A stretch of DNA of 56,364 nt, from NCBI GenBank assembly GCA_003525075.1, contig DQFO01000002.1, positions 23,078 through 79,441 of the forward strand, written 5' to 3'. The notes below the pieces were generated by a model, which was not told the origin of the DNA, made no database searches, and was given only the letters and a program-made list of their open reading frames with translations. How positions within the stretch are numbered: position 1 is the first letter of the stretch; every line of letters begins with the position of its first letter. The stretch comes from Clostridiales bacterium. GTDB taxonomy: Bacteria > Bacillota > Clostridia > TANB77 > CAG-508. The position numbers were made by a program, and so were the translations under genes. Positions 1 to 8,132 of the stretch are shown here, piece after piece.

Positions 1-562
1 CTTTTATTTCGGCTGCTGTTCTCCTAAACACATTTCCTGTTGCTTCTATTCCGTTTTCTTTGCACACTTCCACTATTTCTTTTATTTCGGCTGCTGTTCT
101 CTTAAATACATTTCCTGTTACTTCTATTCCGTTTTCTTTGCACATTTCCACTATTTCTTTTATTTCGGCTGATTTTCTAGAAAATACACTTCCTGTTACT
201 TCTATTCCGTTTTCTTTGCACACTTCCACTATTTCTTTTATTTCGGCTGCTGTTCTATAAAATACACTTCCTGTTACTTCTATTCCGTTTTCTTTGCATA
301 CTTCCACTATTTCTTTTATTTCGGCTGCTGTTTTTAGGAATATCGCTCCTGTTGCTTCTATTCTGTTTTCTTTACATACTTCCACTATTTCTTTTATTTC
401 GGCTGCTGTTCTCCTAAAAACACTTCCTGTTACTTCTATTCCGTTTTCTTTGCACACTTCCACTATTTCTTTTATTTCGGCTGCTATTCTATAAAATACA
501 CTTCCTGTTACTTCTATTTCATTATCCTTACATACCTGTTCTATTTTCTTTATTTCATCAAC
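1..562 (-). repeat. 78-bp in-frame tandem repeat array
   Basis: The phrase ending TTCTATTCCGTTTTCTTTGC recurs with a 78-bp period at about 36, 114, 192, 270, 348 and 426, and in a diverged form at 504. Each unit is one 26-codon repeat. The copies are nearly identical at DNA level, including silent positions, which indicates recent expansion or homogenisation. Copy-number change would keep the reading frame. Confidence 0.9.
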
Positions 563-1030
563 ATCTTTTCTAGAAATTGCTGCACTTAATATATTTTCTT
601 TTGTTAATTCTGGACATCTTTCTTCTATCTCTTGTATTCTTTCTACTGGTACTCTTAAGATTGAAGTTGTTTGTTCTATGTATTTTTTTCCATATCTATT
701 TTCATCTGATACATATTCATATGTTCTTTTTAATTGGCTTGGTTCTGTACTTAATATATGTAAACATGTTTCCACATCTTTCATGTTTATTTCTTTTTCT
801 TTTAAAAAATTATAATTTTCTTTTATTGCTTCAATTTTTAAATATAATATACTTGGACATTTTTCTATATTATTTGGTGTTACTTTCAAAGTATCTCTTA
901 AAAAGTCCAATACATAACAAATGCTATTATAATCTGCTTTTTCCAATACATTTTCATTATTTTTTATTAATTTCTTACTATCTAATCCATATTTATTACA
1001 TATTTCTTCAAATTGTTCTCTATTTACCAT
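1..1030 (-). CDS. mTERF-like 26-residue repeat protein, 3' end cut by window edge
   Basis: The frame is open from an ATG at 1028-1030 to the left edge, so the C terminus is missing. The first ~160 residues nearly match those of the paralog starting at 3374 and hold helical segments of the form CPSILYLKIEAIKEN...FL, which resemble mTERF helical motifs by eye. Residues from about 165 on are at least seven tandem 26-residue units of the type TAAEIKEIVEVCKENGIEVT + GSVFxR. A helix of ~16 residues is followed by a short hydrophobic stretch. There is no signal peptide or membrane segment, so it is probably cytosolic. It lies 13 bp after the 92-codon gene in the same minus-strand series. Function is unknown; a nucleic-acid or protein-binding solenoid is inference only. 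Confidence 0.8.
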   Translation of the reverse strand, partial: MVNREQFEEICNKYGLDSKKLIKNNENVLEKADYNSICYVLDFLRDTLKVTPNNIEKCPSILYLKIEAIKENYNFLKEKEINMKDVETCLHILSTEPSQLKRTYEYVSDENRYGKKYIEQTTSILRVPVERIQEIEERCPELTKENILSAAISRKDVDEIKKIEQVCKDNEIEVTGSVFYRIAAEIKEIVEVCKENGIEVTGSVFRRTAAEIKEIVEVCKENRIEATGAIFLKTAAEIKEIVEVCKENGIEVTGSVFYRTAAEIKEIVEVCKENGIEVTGSVFSRKSAEIKEIVEMCKENGIEVTGNVFKRTAAEIKEIVEVCKENGIEATGNVFRRTAAEIK

Positions 1031-1043
1031 ATTTATCCACCTT

Positions 1044-1322
1044 CTAAATAATATTTTCTAACACACTTGTATCATTTTCTATTATTTCAACATAATTTTC
1101 TCCAAGTTGATCTTTAAGTTTTAATATTTTTTCTTCAAATTTTTTTGGAAAATTCATAAATAAATCTGGATACATTTCAAATATTCCTTCTGCATCTTCA
1201 AATTTTAAGTCATTTAAAAATTGTACGTTTTTTTCGATAATATCTATATTTTCATTTATTATTTCTTCTATTTCATCTCCATATATTTCTTTCATTCTTT
1301 CAAAATCTATATTTAATCTCAT
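1044..1322 (-). CDS. small mTERF-like helical protein
   Basis: A 92-residue, all-helical looking, acidic protein without signal or membrane segments. Its centre (FLNDLKFEDAEGIFEMYPDL, then Fxxxp) follows the same 'FL..L-x-F/G...yPdlf' pattern as the N-terminal segments of the two large repeat proteins on either side, so it may be a one-domain member of the same family. The start has a GGA-rich site in the 23-bp gap from the upstream gene, and the stop is 13 bp before the next start. It is part of the minus-strand series following holA. No function can be assigned. Confidence 0.65.
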   Translation of the reverse strand: MRLNIDFERMKEIYGDEIEEIINENIDIIEKNVQFLNDLKFEDAEGIFEMYPDLFMNFPKKFEEKILKLKDQLGENYVEIIENDTSVLENII

Positions 1323-1345
1323 TTTATTTATCCTCTCTTTCGTAA

Positions 1346-1696
1346 TTAATTACTTATCTTTTTTAGTCTTTCTCTTTTCTTGTTATTTTCATCTAAGTAG
1401 TATTGTAATATGACTTTTAATCTGTCATTTGAAAATTTTTCTAATAGTTCTTGATTATTCTTTAATTGTTCCATAAATTGTTTCTTTTGATATTCATTAT
1501 TAAATTCTATATTTTCAATATCTATTTTTATATTATTTTTAAATTGATTATTAGAATTAACTATAACTTTATTACTTTCTAAATTTTCTTCTTCATATTT
1601 TTTTCTCCTAAAAATTTGCTTTATCTTTAGAAAGATTTTATAAAAAATTCCATTTCTTTGTTTGGCTGGTAATTTACTATTCATTATTTTTTTCAT
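1346..1696 (-). CDS. hypothetical basic/coiled protein
   Basis: A 116-residue protein that I do not recognise. The N-terminal ~35 residues are strongly basic (KIFLKIKQIFRRKK), the middle is Asn-rich and looks disordered, and the last ~45 residues form a charged amphipathic helix pair (QFMEQLKNNQELLEKFSNDR...). It may bind membrane surface or nucleic acid through the basic end. It sits 32 bp after the frameshifted repeat gene and 23 bp before the 92-codon gene, in the same orientation, which suggests cotranscription from the holA promoter. Confidence 0.6.
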   Translation of the reverse strand: MKKIMNSKLPAKQRNGIFYKIFLKIKQIFRRKKYEEENLESNKVIVNSNNQFKNNIKIDIENIEFNNEYQKKQFMEQLKNNQELLEKFSNDRLKVILQYYLDENNKKRERLKKISN

Positions 1697-1728
1697 ATAA
1701 TATACAAATATTATATGAACTCCTTTCT

Positions 1729-2565
1729 TTACTTTTGTGATTGTTCTTTACTATTTATTTGTTCATCTAGTTCTTGTCCTTCTTGTATTGCTCCTTTTAT
1801 TTCTCCTATTAATTTTTTCTTTTCTTCATATTCTTTTACATTTTTTTGATATCTTTTTTGGATCATTCCAAATATAGGATTAAATTTATTTCCTTTTACT
1901 ATTGGTTCACCTATACTTTCTATAAATACTTGTCTTTCTTTTATTTCTTCTAATGTTAAGGATAAAATTGAAGCACTTGTTTTTATTGTTTCTAATACTC
2001 CTATACTTTGTAAATATGGTAATGTTTTTTGAAGATGTTTTAAATTTTTAGATACTATTAAATTTGTTAAATATTCTTCTCCATAATTTTGTTTTATATA
2101 TTCAATATTTTCTTTTAATTGTTTTGAATTTTTAGTAAATACACTTCCCGTTACTTCTATTCCATTTTCTTTGCATACTTTCACTATTTCTTTTATACCA
2201 GTTGCAGTTCTTCTAAATACGCTTCCTGTTACTTCTATTTCATTGTCCTTGCAAACTTTAACTATTTCTTTTATTTCAAAAGCCCTTTTTAAAAATACTG
2301 TTCCTGTTACTTCTATTTCATTTTCTTGACATATTTCCACTATTTCTTTTACTTCTTCTGCTGTTCTATAAAATACACTTCTTGTTACTTCTATTTCATT
2401 TTCTTGGCATACTTCTATTATTTTTTTTATTTCATCTGCTGTTTTATAAAATACTGTCCCTATTACTTTTATTCCATTTTTTTGACATATTTCTACTATT
2501 TCTTTTTTTCTTCTGCTGTTCTTAAAAACACGCTTCCTGTTATTTCTATTCCATTTTCTTGACAT
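1729..2565 (-). CDS. repeat protein, 3' part (entered by -1 frame change)
   Basis: This is the downstream half of a repeat gene whose 5' half ends at 2496. An ATG at 2565 opens the frame, but its first ~20 residues are only an out-of-frame reading of the upstream repeat. Meaningful sequence begins near 2505 with KKEIVEICQKNGIKVIG. Four to five 26-residue units follow, then a distinct C-terminal region with another mTERF-like segment (YLQSIGVLETIKTSASILSL) and a charged Gln/Lys/Glu tail. A joined product of about 545 residues (1729-3374) is the likely ancestral or frameshifted protein. Independent translation from 2565 is unlikely, since I see no good ribosome binding site. Confidence 0.7.
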   Translation of the reverse strand: MSRKWNRNNRKRVFKNSRRKKEIVEICQKNGIKVIGTVFYKTADEIKKIIEVCQENEIEVTRSVFYRTAEEVKEIVEICQENEIEVTGTVFLKRAFEIKEIVKVCKDNEIEVTGSVFRRTATGIKEIVKVCKENGIEVTGSVFTKNSKQLKENIEYIKQNYGEEYLTNLIVSKNLKHLQKTLPYLQSIGVLETIKTSASILSLTLEEIKERQVFIESIGEPIVKGNKFNPIFGMIQKRYQKNVKEYEEKKKLIGEIKGAIQEGQELDEQINSKEQSQK

Positions 2566-3374
2566 ACCTTCACTATTTCTTTTATTTCATCTGCGGTCTT
2601 ATAAAATACACTTCCTATTACTTCTATTCCATTATCCTTACATACTTTCACTATTTCTTTTATTTCAGAAGTTCTTCTTAAAAATATACTTCCTGTTATT
2701 TTTATCCCATTTTTTTTACATATTTCTACTATTTCTTCTACTTCTGTTGCAGTTCTTCTAAATACACTTCCTATTATTTCTATTCCATTTTCTTGACATA
2801 TTCGAATGATTTCTCTTATTTCAGTTGCACTTCTTCTAAACACACCATCTGTTACTTTTACTTCATTTTTCTGACATACTCTTACTATTTCTTTTATTTC
2901 ATCAACACCTTTTCTGGAAATTGCCGCACTCAATATGTTTTCTCTTGTTAATTCTGGACATTTTTCTTCTATCTCTTGTATTCTTTCTACTGATACTCTT
3001 AAAATTGTAGTTATTTGTTCTATGTACTTTTTTCCATATCTATTTTCAGCTGATACATATTCATATGTTTTCTTTAATTGTTCTGGGTCTGTACTTAAAA
3101 TATGTAAACATGTTTCTACATCTCTTGTATTTATTTTCTTTTCATTTAGAAATTTCCAGTTTTCTTTTATTGCTTCAATTTTTAAATATAATATACTTGG
3201 ACATTTTTCTATATTATTTGGAGTTACTTTCAAAGTATCTCTTAAAAAGTCCAATACATAACAAATGCTATTATAATCTGCTTTTTCCAATACATTTTCA
3301 TTATTTTTTATTAATTTTTTACTATCTAATCCATATTTATTACATATTTCTTCAAATTGTTTTCTATTTACCAT
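2496..3374 (-). CDS. mTERF-like 26-residue repeat protein, 5' part
   Basis: The ATG at 3374 follows holA by 13 bp with a GGGAG site. Residues 1-160 are nearly identical to the paralog at the left edge (YGLDSKKLIKNNENVLEKAD, CPSILYLKIEAIKEN). After that come five 26-residue units that are more diverged than those of the paralog, with consensus ATEIxEIVxICxxNGIxITG + SVFxR. The frame ends inside a repeat at TAEEKKK-stop. The alternative frame continues the repeat perfectly, so this is the 5' part of a gene spanning 1729-3374. The two paralogs in one operon show local duplication. Confidence 0.75.
   Translation of the reverse strand: MVNRKQFEEICNKYGLDSKKLIKNNENVLEKADYNSICYVLDFLRDTLKVTPNNIEKCPSILYLKIEAIKENWKFLNEKKINTRDVETCLHILSTDPEQLKKTYEYVSAENRYGKKYIEQITTILRVSVERIQEIEEKCPELTRENILSAAISRKGVDEIKEIVRVCQKNEVKVTDGVFRRSATEIREIIRICQENGIEIIGSVFRRTATEVEEIVEICKKNGIKITGSIFLRRTSEIKEIVKVCKDNGIEVIGSVFYKTADEIKEIVKVCQENGIEITGSVFLRTAEEKKK
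2502..2510 (-). other. candidate -1 frameshift site (A_AAA_AAG)
   Basis: On the minus strand the zero frame reads GAA AAA AAG AAA TAG, which places the heptamer A AAA AAG in frame. This is the same heptamer used by dnaX programmed frameshifting in E. coli. A -1 slip yields KKEIVE and restores the 26-residue repeat, where paralogous units read IKEIVE. I see no convincing stem-loop just downstream and no SD-like stimulator at the usual ~10 nt upstream. A one-base deletion or a sequencing error in the A7 run is therefore equally possible. Confidence 0.5.
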
Positions 3375-3387
3375 TTTACTCCCTCAT

Positions 3388-4407
3388 CTAAATCGCACAA
3401 ATTATTGCATCTAATCCAATATTCAAATCAATTAATCCAATTTTATATTGATAGTCTAAATCTTCCAATTGTTGAATTATTTTTCTTAACTCTTGTTCAC
3501 TAAATTTTTGAGTTTGCATTTTATATTTATTTACTAAAAACATCTGATTTGGCTTTAAATTTAAACTTGTAGCAACATCTTTATTATTTGCAATAGCTAT
3601 TTTTACAAAATATAATTTTTTCAAATGATTATATAATGTTATTAAAATCTTTTGAATTGGTTCTTTTGAGGCAATTAAATTATGTAATACATCAATTGCC
3701 TCTTTTGTCTTTTTCTGTCCTAAATTGTCTGTTAAATCAAATATTACACTTTCTACTTTTTTGGTACATAATGCATCTATATCTGATTTTTGAACTTTTC
3801 CACCTTCACCTGCATATTCAATTAATTTTCTAGTTTCATTTATTAAGTCTTGCATATTTGTTCCACAACATTCTATTAAATATTGTAGATCTTTCTCATC
3901 AAATTGAACTTTATATGCATTACATATTGCTTTTAATCTTTTTATTATTTGTTGAGGCTTTTGCTCTTCAAATTCACATATTGTTCCTATTTTTTCAATT
4001 GTATTAAAAATAGAATTTTTTTCCGCTTCATCTTCAATAAATATTAGTAAAACAGACTCTTTTATCATTTCTATATTGTCTTTTAAATATTCATTTATTC
4101 TATCTTTTAATTCTTTACTTGCTCCACCTATTTTACCTTTTCCTTCTCTTTTAAATATCCCTGTATTTTTTGCAATTATTAATTTTTTAGGATAGCCAAA
4201 AGCAGGAGTTTCTATGTCTGCAATTAACTCCTGGATACTATTTTCATCAATTATTATATAATTTATTCCTTTTACTAATTCACCAAAAACTTTTTTCATT
4301 TTCTTTACTTGTTGCTCTAATAAAAAAGTTTCTGCACCATAAAATAAATATATTCCTTCTGCAACTCCACTATTTACTTGCTTTTCAAGTTCTTCTACTT
4401 TTAGCAT
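3388..4407 (-). CDS. holA: DNA polymerase III subunit delta
   Basis: A 339-residue protein, the usual length for the clamp-loader delta subunit, which opens the beta sliding clamp. The N terminus (YLFYGAETFLLEQQVKKMKK) is the family's degenerate nucleotide-binding fold start, in which the P-loop lysine is lost. The middle contains LLIFIEDE and the domain III region CGTNMQDLINETRKLIEYAG. The C-terminal collar is ITLYNHLKKLYFVKIA. The start has a GGAG site (minus-strand AAGGAGAATAAAA-ATG). It is the first gene of a minus-strand operon with a clear promoter at 4442-4470, followed by the repeat-protein genes. Usual neighbours such as rpsT or comEC are not seen here. Confidence 0.93.
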   Translation of the reverse strand: MLKVEELEKQVNSGVAEGIYLFYGAETFLLEQQVKKMKKVFGELVKGINYIIIDENSIQELIADIETPAFGYPKKLIIAKNTGIFKREGKGKIGGASKELKDRINEYLKDNIEMIKESVLLIFIEDEAEKNSIFNTIEKIGTICEFEEQKPQQIIKRLKAICNAYKVQFDEKDLQYLIECCGTNMQDLINETRKLIEYAGEGGKVQKSDIDALCTKKVESVIFDLTDNLGQKKTKEAIDVLHNLIASKEPIQKILITLYNHLKKLYFVKIAIANNKDVATSLNLKPNQMFLVNKYKMQTQKFSEQELRKIIQQLEDLDYQYKIGLIDLNIGLDAIICAI

Positions 4408-4441
4408 TTTTATTCTCCTTCTCTCTATCCAAATTACTTAA

Positions 4442-4470
4442 ATTATACAATTTATATAGGATTTTTGCAA
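4442..4470 (-). promoter_or_regulatory. sigma-A-type promoter of holA operon
   Basis: On the minus strand there is TTGCAA (4465-4470), a 17-bp spacer, and TATAAT (4442-4447), about 35 bp upstream of the holA start. Confidence 0.75.
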
Positions 4471-4479
4471 CTTTATACA

Positions 4480-4510
4480 AAAAAAATAAGAACATATTTT
4501 ATATATGTTC
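4480..4510 (-). terminator. terminator after glycogen debranching enzyme
   Basis: Stem GAACATAT (4490-4497) pairs with ATATGTTC (4503-4510). On the minus strand it is followed by an eight-T tract, so it terminates the 4525-6585 gene. Confidence 0.8.
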
Positions 4511-4524
4511 CTATTTTAATATTT

Positions 4525-6585
4525 TTAACTTCTAGTAATAATTCTAAATACTTCTGCAACACTCCATGCTTGTGCCACAGCACCTTTTGGCTCAAATGGT
4601 CTTTTGGAATCATATATTTCAGCAATACTTCCAATACAACCTCTTTCATTAATTTCTTTTGAAAATGTTTCTGTAACACTTTGTATAAATTCTTCTAATT
4701 GTTCATTATATTTTTTCTTACCAGTCCTACTTTCTGTAGCAAATCTTTTCAAACAATTATAATATAGTCCTAACAACCATGTCCATGTAATTCCTTGATG
4801 ATAGCTAAAATCTCTTTTAAAACTATTTCCTTCATATATATCTATATAGTTTTCTTCTCCTTTTGCCAAGGTTTTTAATCCATATTTGTTTAACAATTTT
4901 TTTGTTACTGTTTCAAACATTTCTTTTGCTTCTTTTGAATTTACATCTAACACAGGATATGACAAGCTTAATGCAAATAATTGATTTGGTCTAACTTTTC
5001 CATCTTCAAGTACATCATATAAACATTTTTTTGATTTATTATAAAATTTTTCTCTAAAAGATTTTTTGCACTTATTCGCCATTCTTTCATATTTTTCTTT
5101 TTTGCTATCATCTTTTTGATATTCAGCTAATTCTACCATAACTTTTAGAGCATTATACCACATTGCATTTATTTCAACAGGTTTGCCATTTCTAGGTGTT
5201 GCAGGAATTCCATCATATTTTACATCCATCCATGTATTTTGTGTATATGGTGTTCCTGAAACAATAAGTCCATCTGTGTCTAAATAAATATTATTATCAT
5301 CTATATCTATTCCTATTGAATAATTTTTAATGATATGTTCCAAATTTTGATATATTTCATTCATAATAAAATCATAATCTTTTGTATATTCTATATATTT
5401 TTTTACTTGCTCAAATAATAATAATGATGCATCGACACTATTATATAATGGTCTATAATCATCCTCACTATATGAATTTGGTACTAAACCATATTTTATA
5501 TCTCTAACACAACTCCTTAAAACTTTTTTAGCAACTTCATATTTTTTTGTAACTAACAAACAACCTTCAAATGAAATTAATGTATCTCTCATCCAATCTA
5601 AAAACCATGGGTATCCTGCAATCATTGAATATGTATTAAAAAATGGTCTTATTATAATAAAATTATCTATTGCTATCAAAAATTGTTTTATTAATTTATC
5701 TTTTTGTTCCTCTTCTTCAGTTTTATCCTCTTTTGAAATGTCAATTAATTTTGATTTTGCAAATTCTTGATTTTGTCTTACAATTTCATTTGTTATAATT
5801 GCTCTAGCATCTAATTCTTCAATATTTTCTTCTAATGAACAAATTACTGAAATTTCTTTTTCTTCATTTGGTTCTATCTCTATTTCAAATCTTCCTGGTA
5901 TTACATGATTTTCTTCTGCTTCAAATCCTCTTTTTTCTTCTTCTATATAAAACATATTTTTGAATGTATCATTATAATGTTCTATATAATTTCCTTCTGA
6001 CAACATCATATATATTGGAACACCATTATCTATTTTAACTTCAAGTTTTGTTTTATTAATTTTTTGTTTCAAATCAAAAACATGGTCTTTATTCATTCCA
6101 TGTGCATTTCTAAAATTCATTACAGGTGTTAATATTAATTTTGCTTTTTCGCTTCCATTTTTTACTTTATAAAAAATAGCAATTGTATTTTTAAAATGTT
6201 GCATACAAATTGCTTTAGTTATTTCCACATCACCAACTTTATATGCAAATATAGGTATATATTCTTTTATAAAGCATTCTTGATATTTATATCCATGTGT
6301 TATAAAATTTTTGCCTATATTTGTATATAAATCTGTTTTGTTTCCATTTATTTCTATACTTTCATCTAATTTTGATAATATTAATGTTCTTCTTGCTGGT
6401 GGCATAAGTGGGGCTATTAATAGACCATGATATCTTCTTGTATTTGCTCCTATAATTGTTGATGATGCAAATCCTCCAAGTCCATTTGTTATTACCCATT
6501 CTTTATTTAAGCCTTTTTCTAAATTTAAGTTTTCTTTTGCAAATTTCATTTTATTATTTGTGACTAAAATTTGCATAGTCCACAA
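4525..6585 (-). CDS. glycogen debranching enzyme (amylo-alpha-1,6-glucosidase, GH133 type)
   Basis: A 686-residue cytosolic enzyme that hydrolyses alpha-1,6 branch points of glycogen. An N-terminal beta-rich domain (about 20-270) starts with EWVITNGLGGFASST and includes NTRRYHGLL. The C-terminal alpha/alpha barrel (about 300-680) has WFLDWMRDTLISFEG and FSYHQGITWTWLLGLYYN, all typical of bacterial/archaeal-type debranching enzymes. The start is uncertain. AGGAGG lies at 6600-6605, while TTG (6585) and ATG (6576) are 14 and 23 bp away, and both fall within a 13-bp inverted repeat. It is the last gene of the pilin-like/murB/yvcK series. Confidence 0.88.
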   Translation of the reverse strand: MWTMQILVTNNKMKFAKENLNLEKGLNKEWVITNGLGGFASSTIIGANTRRYHGLLIAPLMPPARRTLILSKLDESIEINGNKTDLYTNIGKNFITHGYKYQECFIKEYIPIFAYKVGDVEITKAICMQHFKNTIAIFYKVKNGSEKAKLILTPVMNFRNAHGMNKDHVFDLKQKINKTKLEVKIDNGVPIYMMLSEGNYIEHYNDTFKNMFYIEEEKRGFEAEENHVIPGRFEIEIEPNEEKEISVICSLEENIEELDARAIITNEIVRQNQEFAKSKLIDISKEDKTEEEEQKDKLIKQFLIAIDNFIIIRPFFNTYSMIAGYPWFLDWMRDTLISFEGCLLVTKKYEVAKKVLRSCVRDIKYGLVPNSYSEDDYRPLYNSVDASLLLFEQVKKYIEYTKDYDFIMNEIYQNLEHIIKNYSIGIDIDDNNIYLDTDGLIVSGTPYTQNTWMDVKYDGIPATPRNGKPVEINAMWYNALKVMVELAEYQKDDSKKEKYERMANKCKKSFREKFYNKSKKCLYDVLEDGKVRPNQLFALSLSYPVLDVNSKEAKEMFETVTKKLLNKYGLKTLAKGEENYIDIYEGNSFKRDFSYHQGITWTWLLGLYYNCLKRFATESRTGKKKYNEQLEEFIQSVTETFSKEINERGCIGSIAEIYDSKRPFEPKGAVAQAWSVAEVFRIITRS

Positions 6586-6595
6586 ATTTTAGTCA
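6561..6595 (-). promoter_or_regulatory. perfect 13-bp hairpin spanning the start codon of the debranching enzyme
   Basis: TGACTAAAATTTG at 6561-6573 and CAAATTTTAGTCA at 6583-6595 are exact reverse complements with a 9-nt loop. The ATG at 6574-6576 lies in the loop, and AGGAGG starts 4 nt beyond the outer end of the stem. It could act as a translation-control hairpin or as a DNA operator. No regulator is identified. Confidence 0.7.
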
Positions 6596-6605
6596 CTTTC
6601 CTCCT

Positions 6606-8117
6606 CTATTTTTGATGATTTCTTCTGAATTTTTCATCAGATTCTCTAATAGATTGTATTCTATCACTATATTTTGAATTAAATTTACTTTTTCTAACAG
6701 ATTTTTTATTTTTGTCTTGTTGTTTTCCTTGTTCTTTTTTCTCCATTTTGGCCTGCATTTTCTTTATTTTATTAATACGTTTATCTGATTTTAATTTTGC
6801 ATTTAACATTACATATTCTGGGTCATCTTCTCTATCTTCATATTTTAAATCATTACATATTAATTTTATTGCAGATTCTGCTACCATATATGGATCATGT
6901 CTAACTTTTCCATCAATTATTGTAGAAATATTTTTCTTAATAAACTTAATCTTTTTGATTTTAGGATCATTTAGCTTTTGTTCAACTAAATCTGCTCCTT
7001 CTTTGTTATATTTTTTTATGTATTCTGGAATAACTTCTCCTGTATCATAAATACAATAATCTATTAATCCTTCTCCGCAATGTTCTATTATTGCTTTTAT
7101 ATGGTCTGCAACAGAATAATTATCTGTTTGACCAAATTCTGTCATAATATTATTTATATATATTTTTATTGCTTTACTTTCTTTTATTGCCTTTGCAACA
7201 CCATTTACTAGCAAGTTTGGTATTATATTTGTATATAAACTTCCAGGTCCTATTATTATACTATCTGCTTCTCTTATTGCTTCTAATACTCCTTCTGCTG
7301 GTTTGCAATTTGATGGTTGTATATATACTCTATTTATTCTTGTCATATTATCAGATACAACTTGTGGTATCATATCTTTATTTTCAACAACATATCCATT
7401 TTCTAACTCTGCACATATATTCATTTCTGTATTTGTTACTGGAAGAATCTTTCCTGTAATATTAAATATCGAATTACTTTTTTCTATTGCTTTTACATCA
7501 TTTCTAAAAACTTCTTTCATTGCTGTAAAATAAATATCAGAAAATTTTAATCCTCTTAATTCTGGATTTATCATTTCATGATTCATTAATCTTCCAATAT
7601 CTTCTTTTCTTTCTGGTGCCAGTGCTACTATACTATCTTTTATATCTTCTAATGGTAAGGCTGTTTGTAATCTTCTTCTTGAAAGTGTTTGTTCTTTTCC
7701 ATATTCTGATACTGCTACAATTGCCGTTATATTATTTGTATATCTTTTCATTCCTGTAAGCACTGTATTTAGTCCTGCTCCTCCACCAATTACTACTACT
7801 TTAGGCCCTTTTTCATATATTGTTCTATCAAAAATTAATGAATTTACATTTACATTTTTTTTATTTTTCATTCTGTCATCTGTTGCTTCTATAAACAATT
7901 CCATATTTCTTTTGTTTAACATTATAAGTCCTATAACTATACAAACAAATCCAATTGCAAATATTACAACTACTTTTCCAGCTTCTGAAAATTGCATTTC
8001 TTTTTGTACTAGTATATCAGATATTCCATAACATGTAAGTATTATTCCTATTAATATTAAAAACATCCATCTCTTCATTTTCGAACTTGATTTTAGCCAA
8101 TGCATTATTCCCTTCAT
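6606..8117 (-). CDS. yvcK: YvcK/CofD-like protein with N-terminal membrane anchor
   Basis: A 503-residue YvcK family protein. Two hydrophobic segments (about 15-37 and 47-67) precede the Rossmann core, which begins PKVVVIGGGAGLNTVLTGMK. Conserved later parts include KILPVTNTEMNICAELENG, ADSIIIGPGSLYTNIIPNLL and TEFGQTDNYSVADH. B. subtilis YvcK supports cell-wall synthesis during gluconeogenic growth. The usual DDGGSSG loop after the first strand is replaced by SEYGKEQTLSRRR, and there is a long basic C-terminal tail (about 435-503). The rapZ and whiA genes that normally flank yvcK are absent, and murB lies 15 bp upstream. Confidence 0.85.
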   Translation of the reverse strand: MKGIMHWLKSSSKMKRWMFLILIGIILTCYGISDILVQKEMQFSEAGKVVVIFAIGFVCIVIGLIMLNKRNMELFIEATDDRMKNKKNVNVNSLIFDRTIYEKGPKVVVIGGGAGLNTVLTGMKRYTNNITAIVAVSEYGKEQTLSRRRLQTALPLEDIKDSIVALAPERKEDIGRLMNHEMINPELRGLKFSDIYFTAMKEVFRNDVKAIEKSNSIFNITGKILPVTNTEMNICAELENGYVVENKDMIPQVVSDNMTRINRVYIQPSNCKPAEGVLEAIREADSIIIGPGSLYTNIIPNLLVNGVAKAIKESKAIKIYINNIMTEFGQTDNYSVADHIKAIIEHCGEGLIDYCIYDTGEVIPEYIKKYNKEGADLVEQKLNDPKIKKIKFIKKNISTIIDGKVRHDPYMVAESAIKLICNDLKYEDREDDPEYVMLNAKLKSDKRINKIKKMQAKMEKKEQGKQQDKNKKSVRKSKFNSKYSDRIQSIRESDEKFRRNHQK

Positions 8118-8132
8118 TTTTATACCTTCCTT

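Noticed and set aside
1..562. Tandem repeats as a CRISPR array
   Set aside because: The period is a constant 78 bp with no variable spacers, and the units encode an in-frame 26-residue protein repeat.
577..1047. Long Leu-rich plus-strand ORF (and similar ones at 3065, 7169, 16926, 32967, 34021)
   Set aside because: These are antisense frames of confirmed minus-strand genes. The Leu/Phe/Tyr runs are the usual result of reading AT-rich coding DNA backwards.
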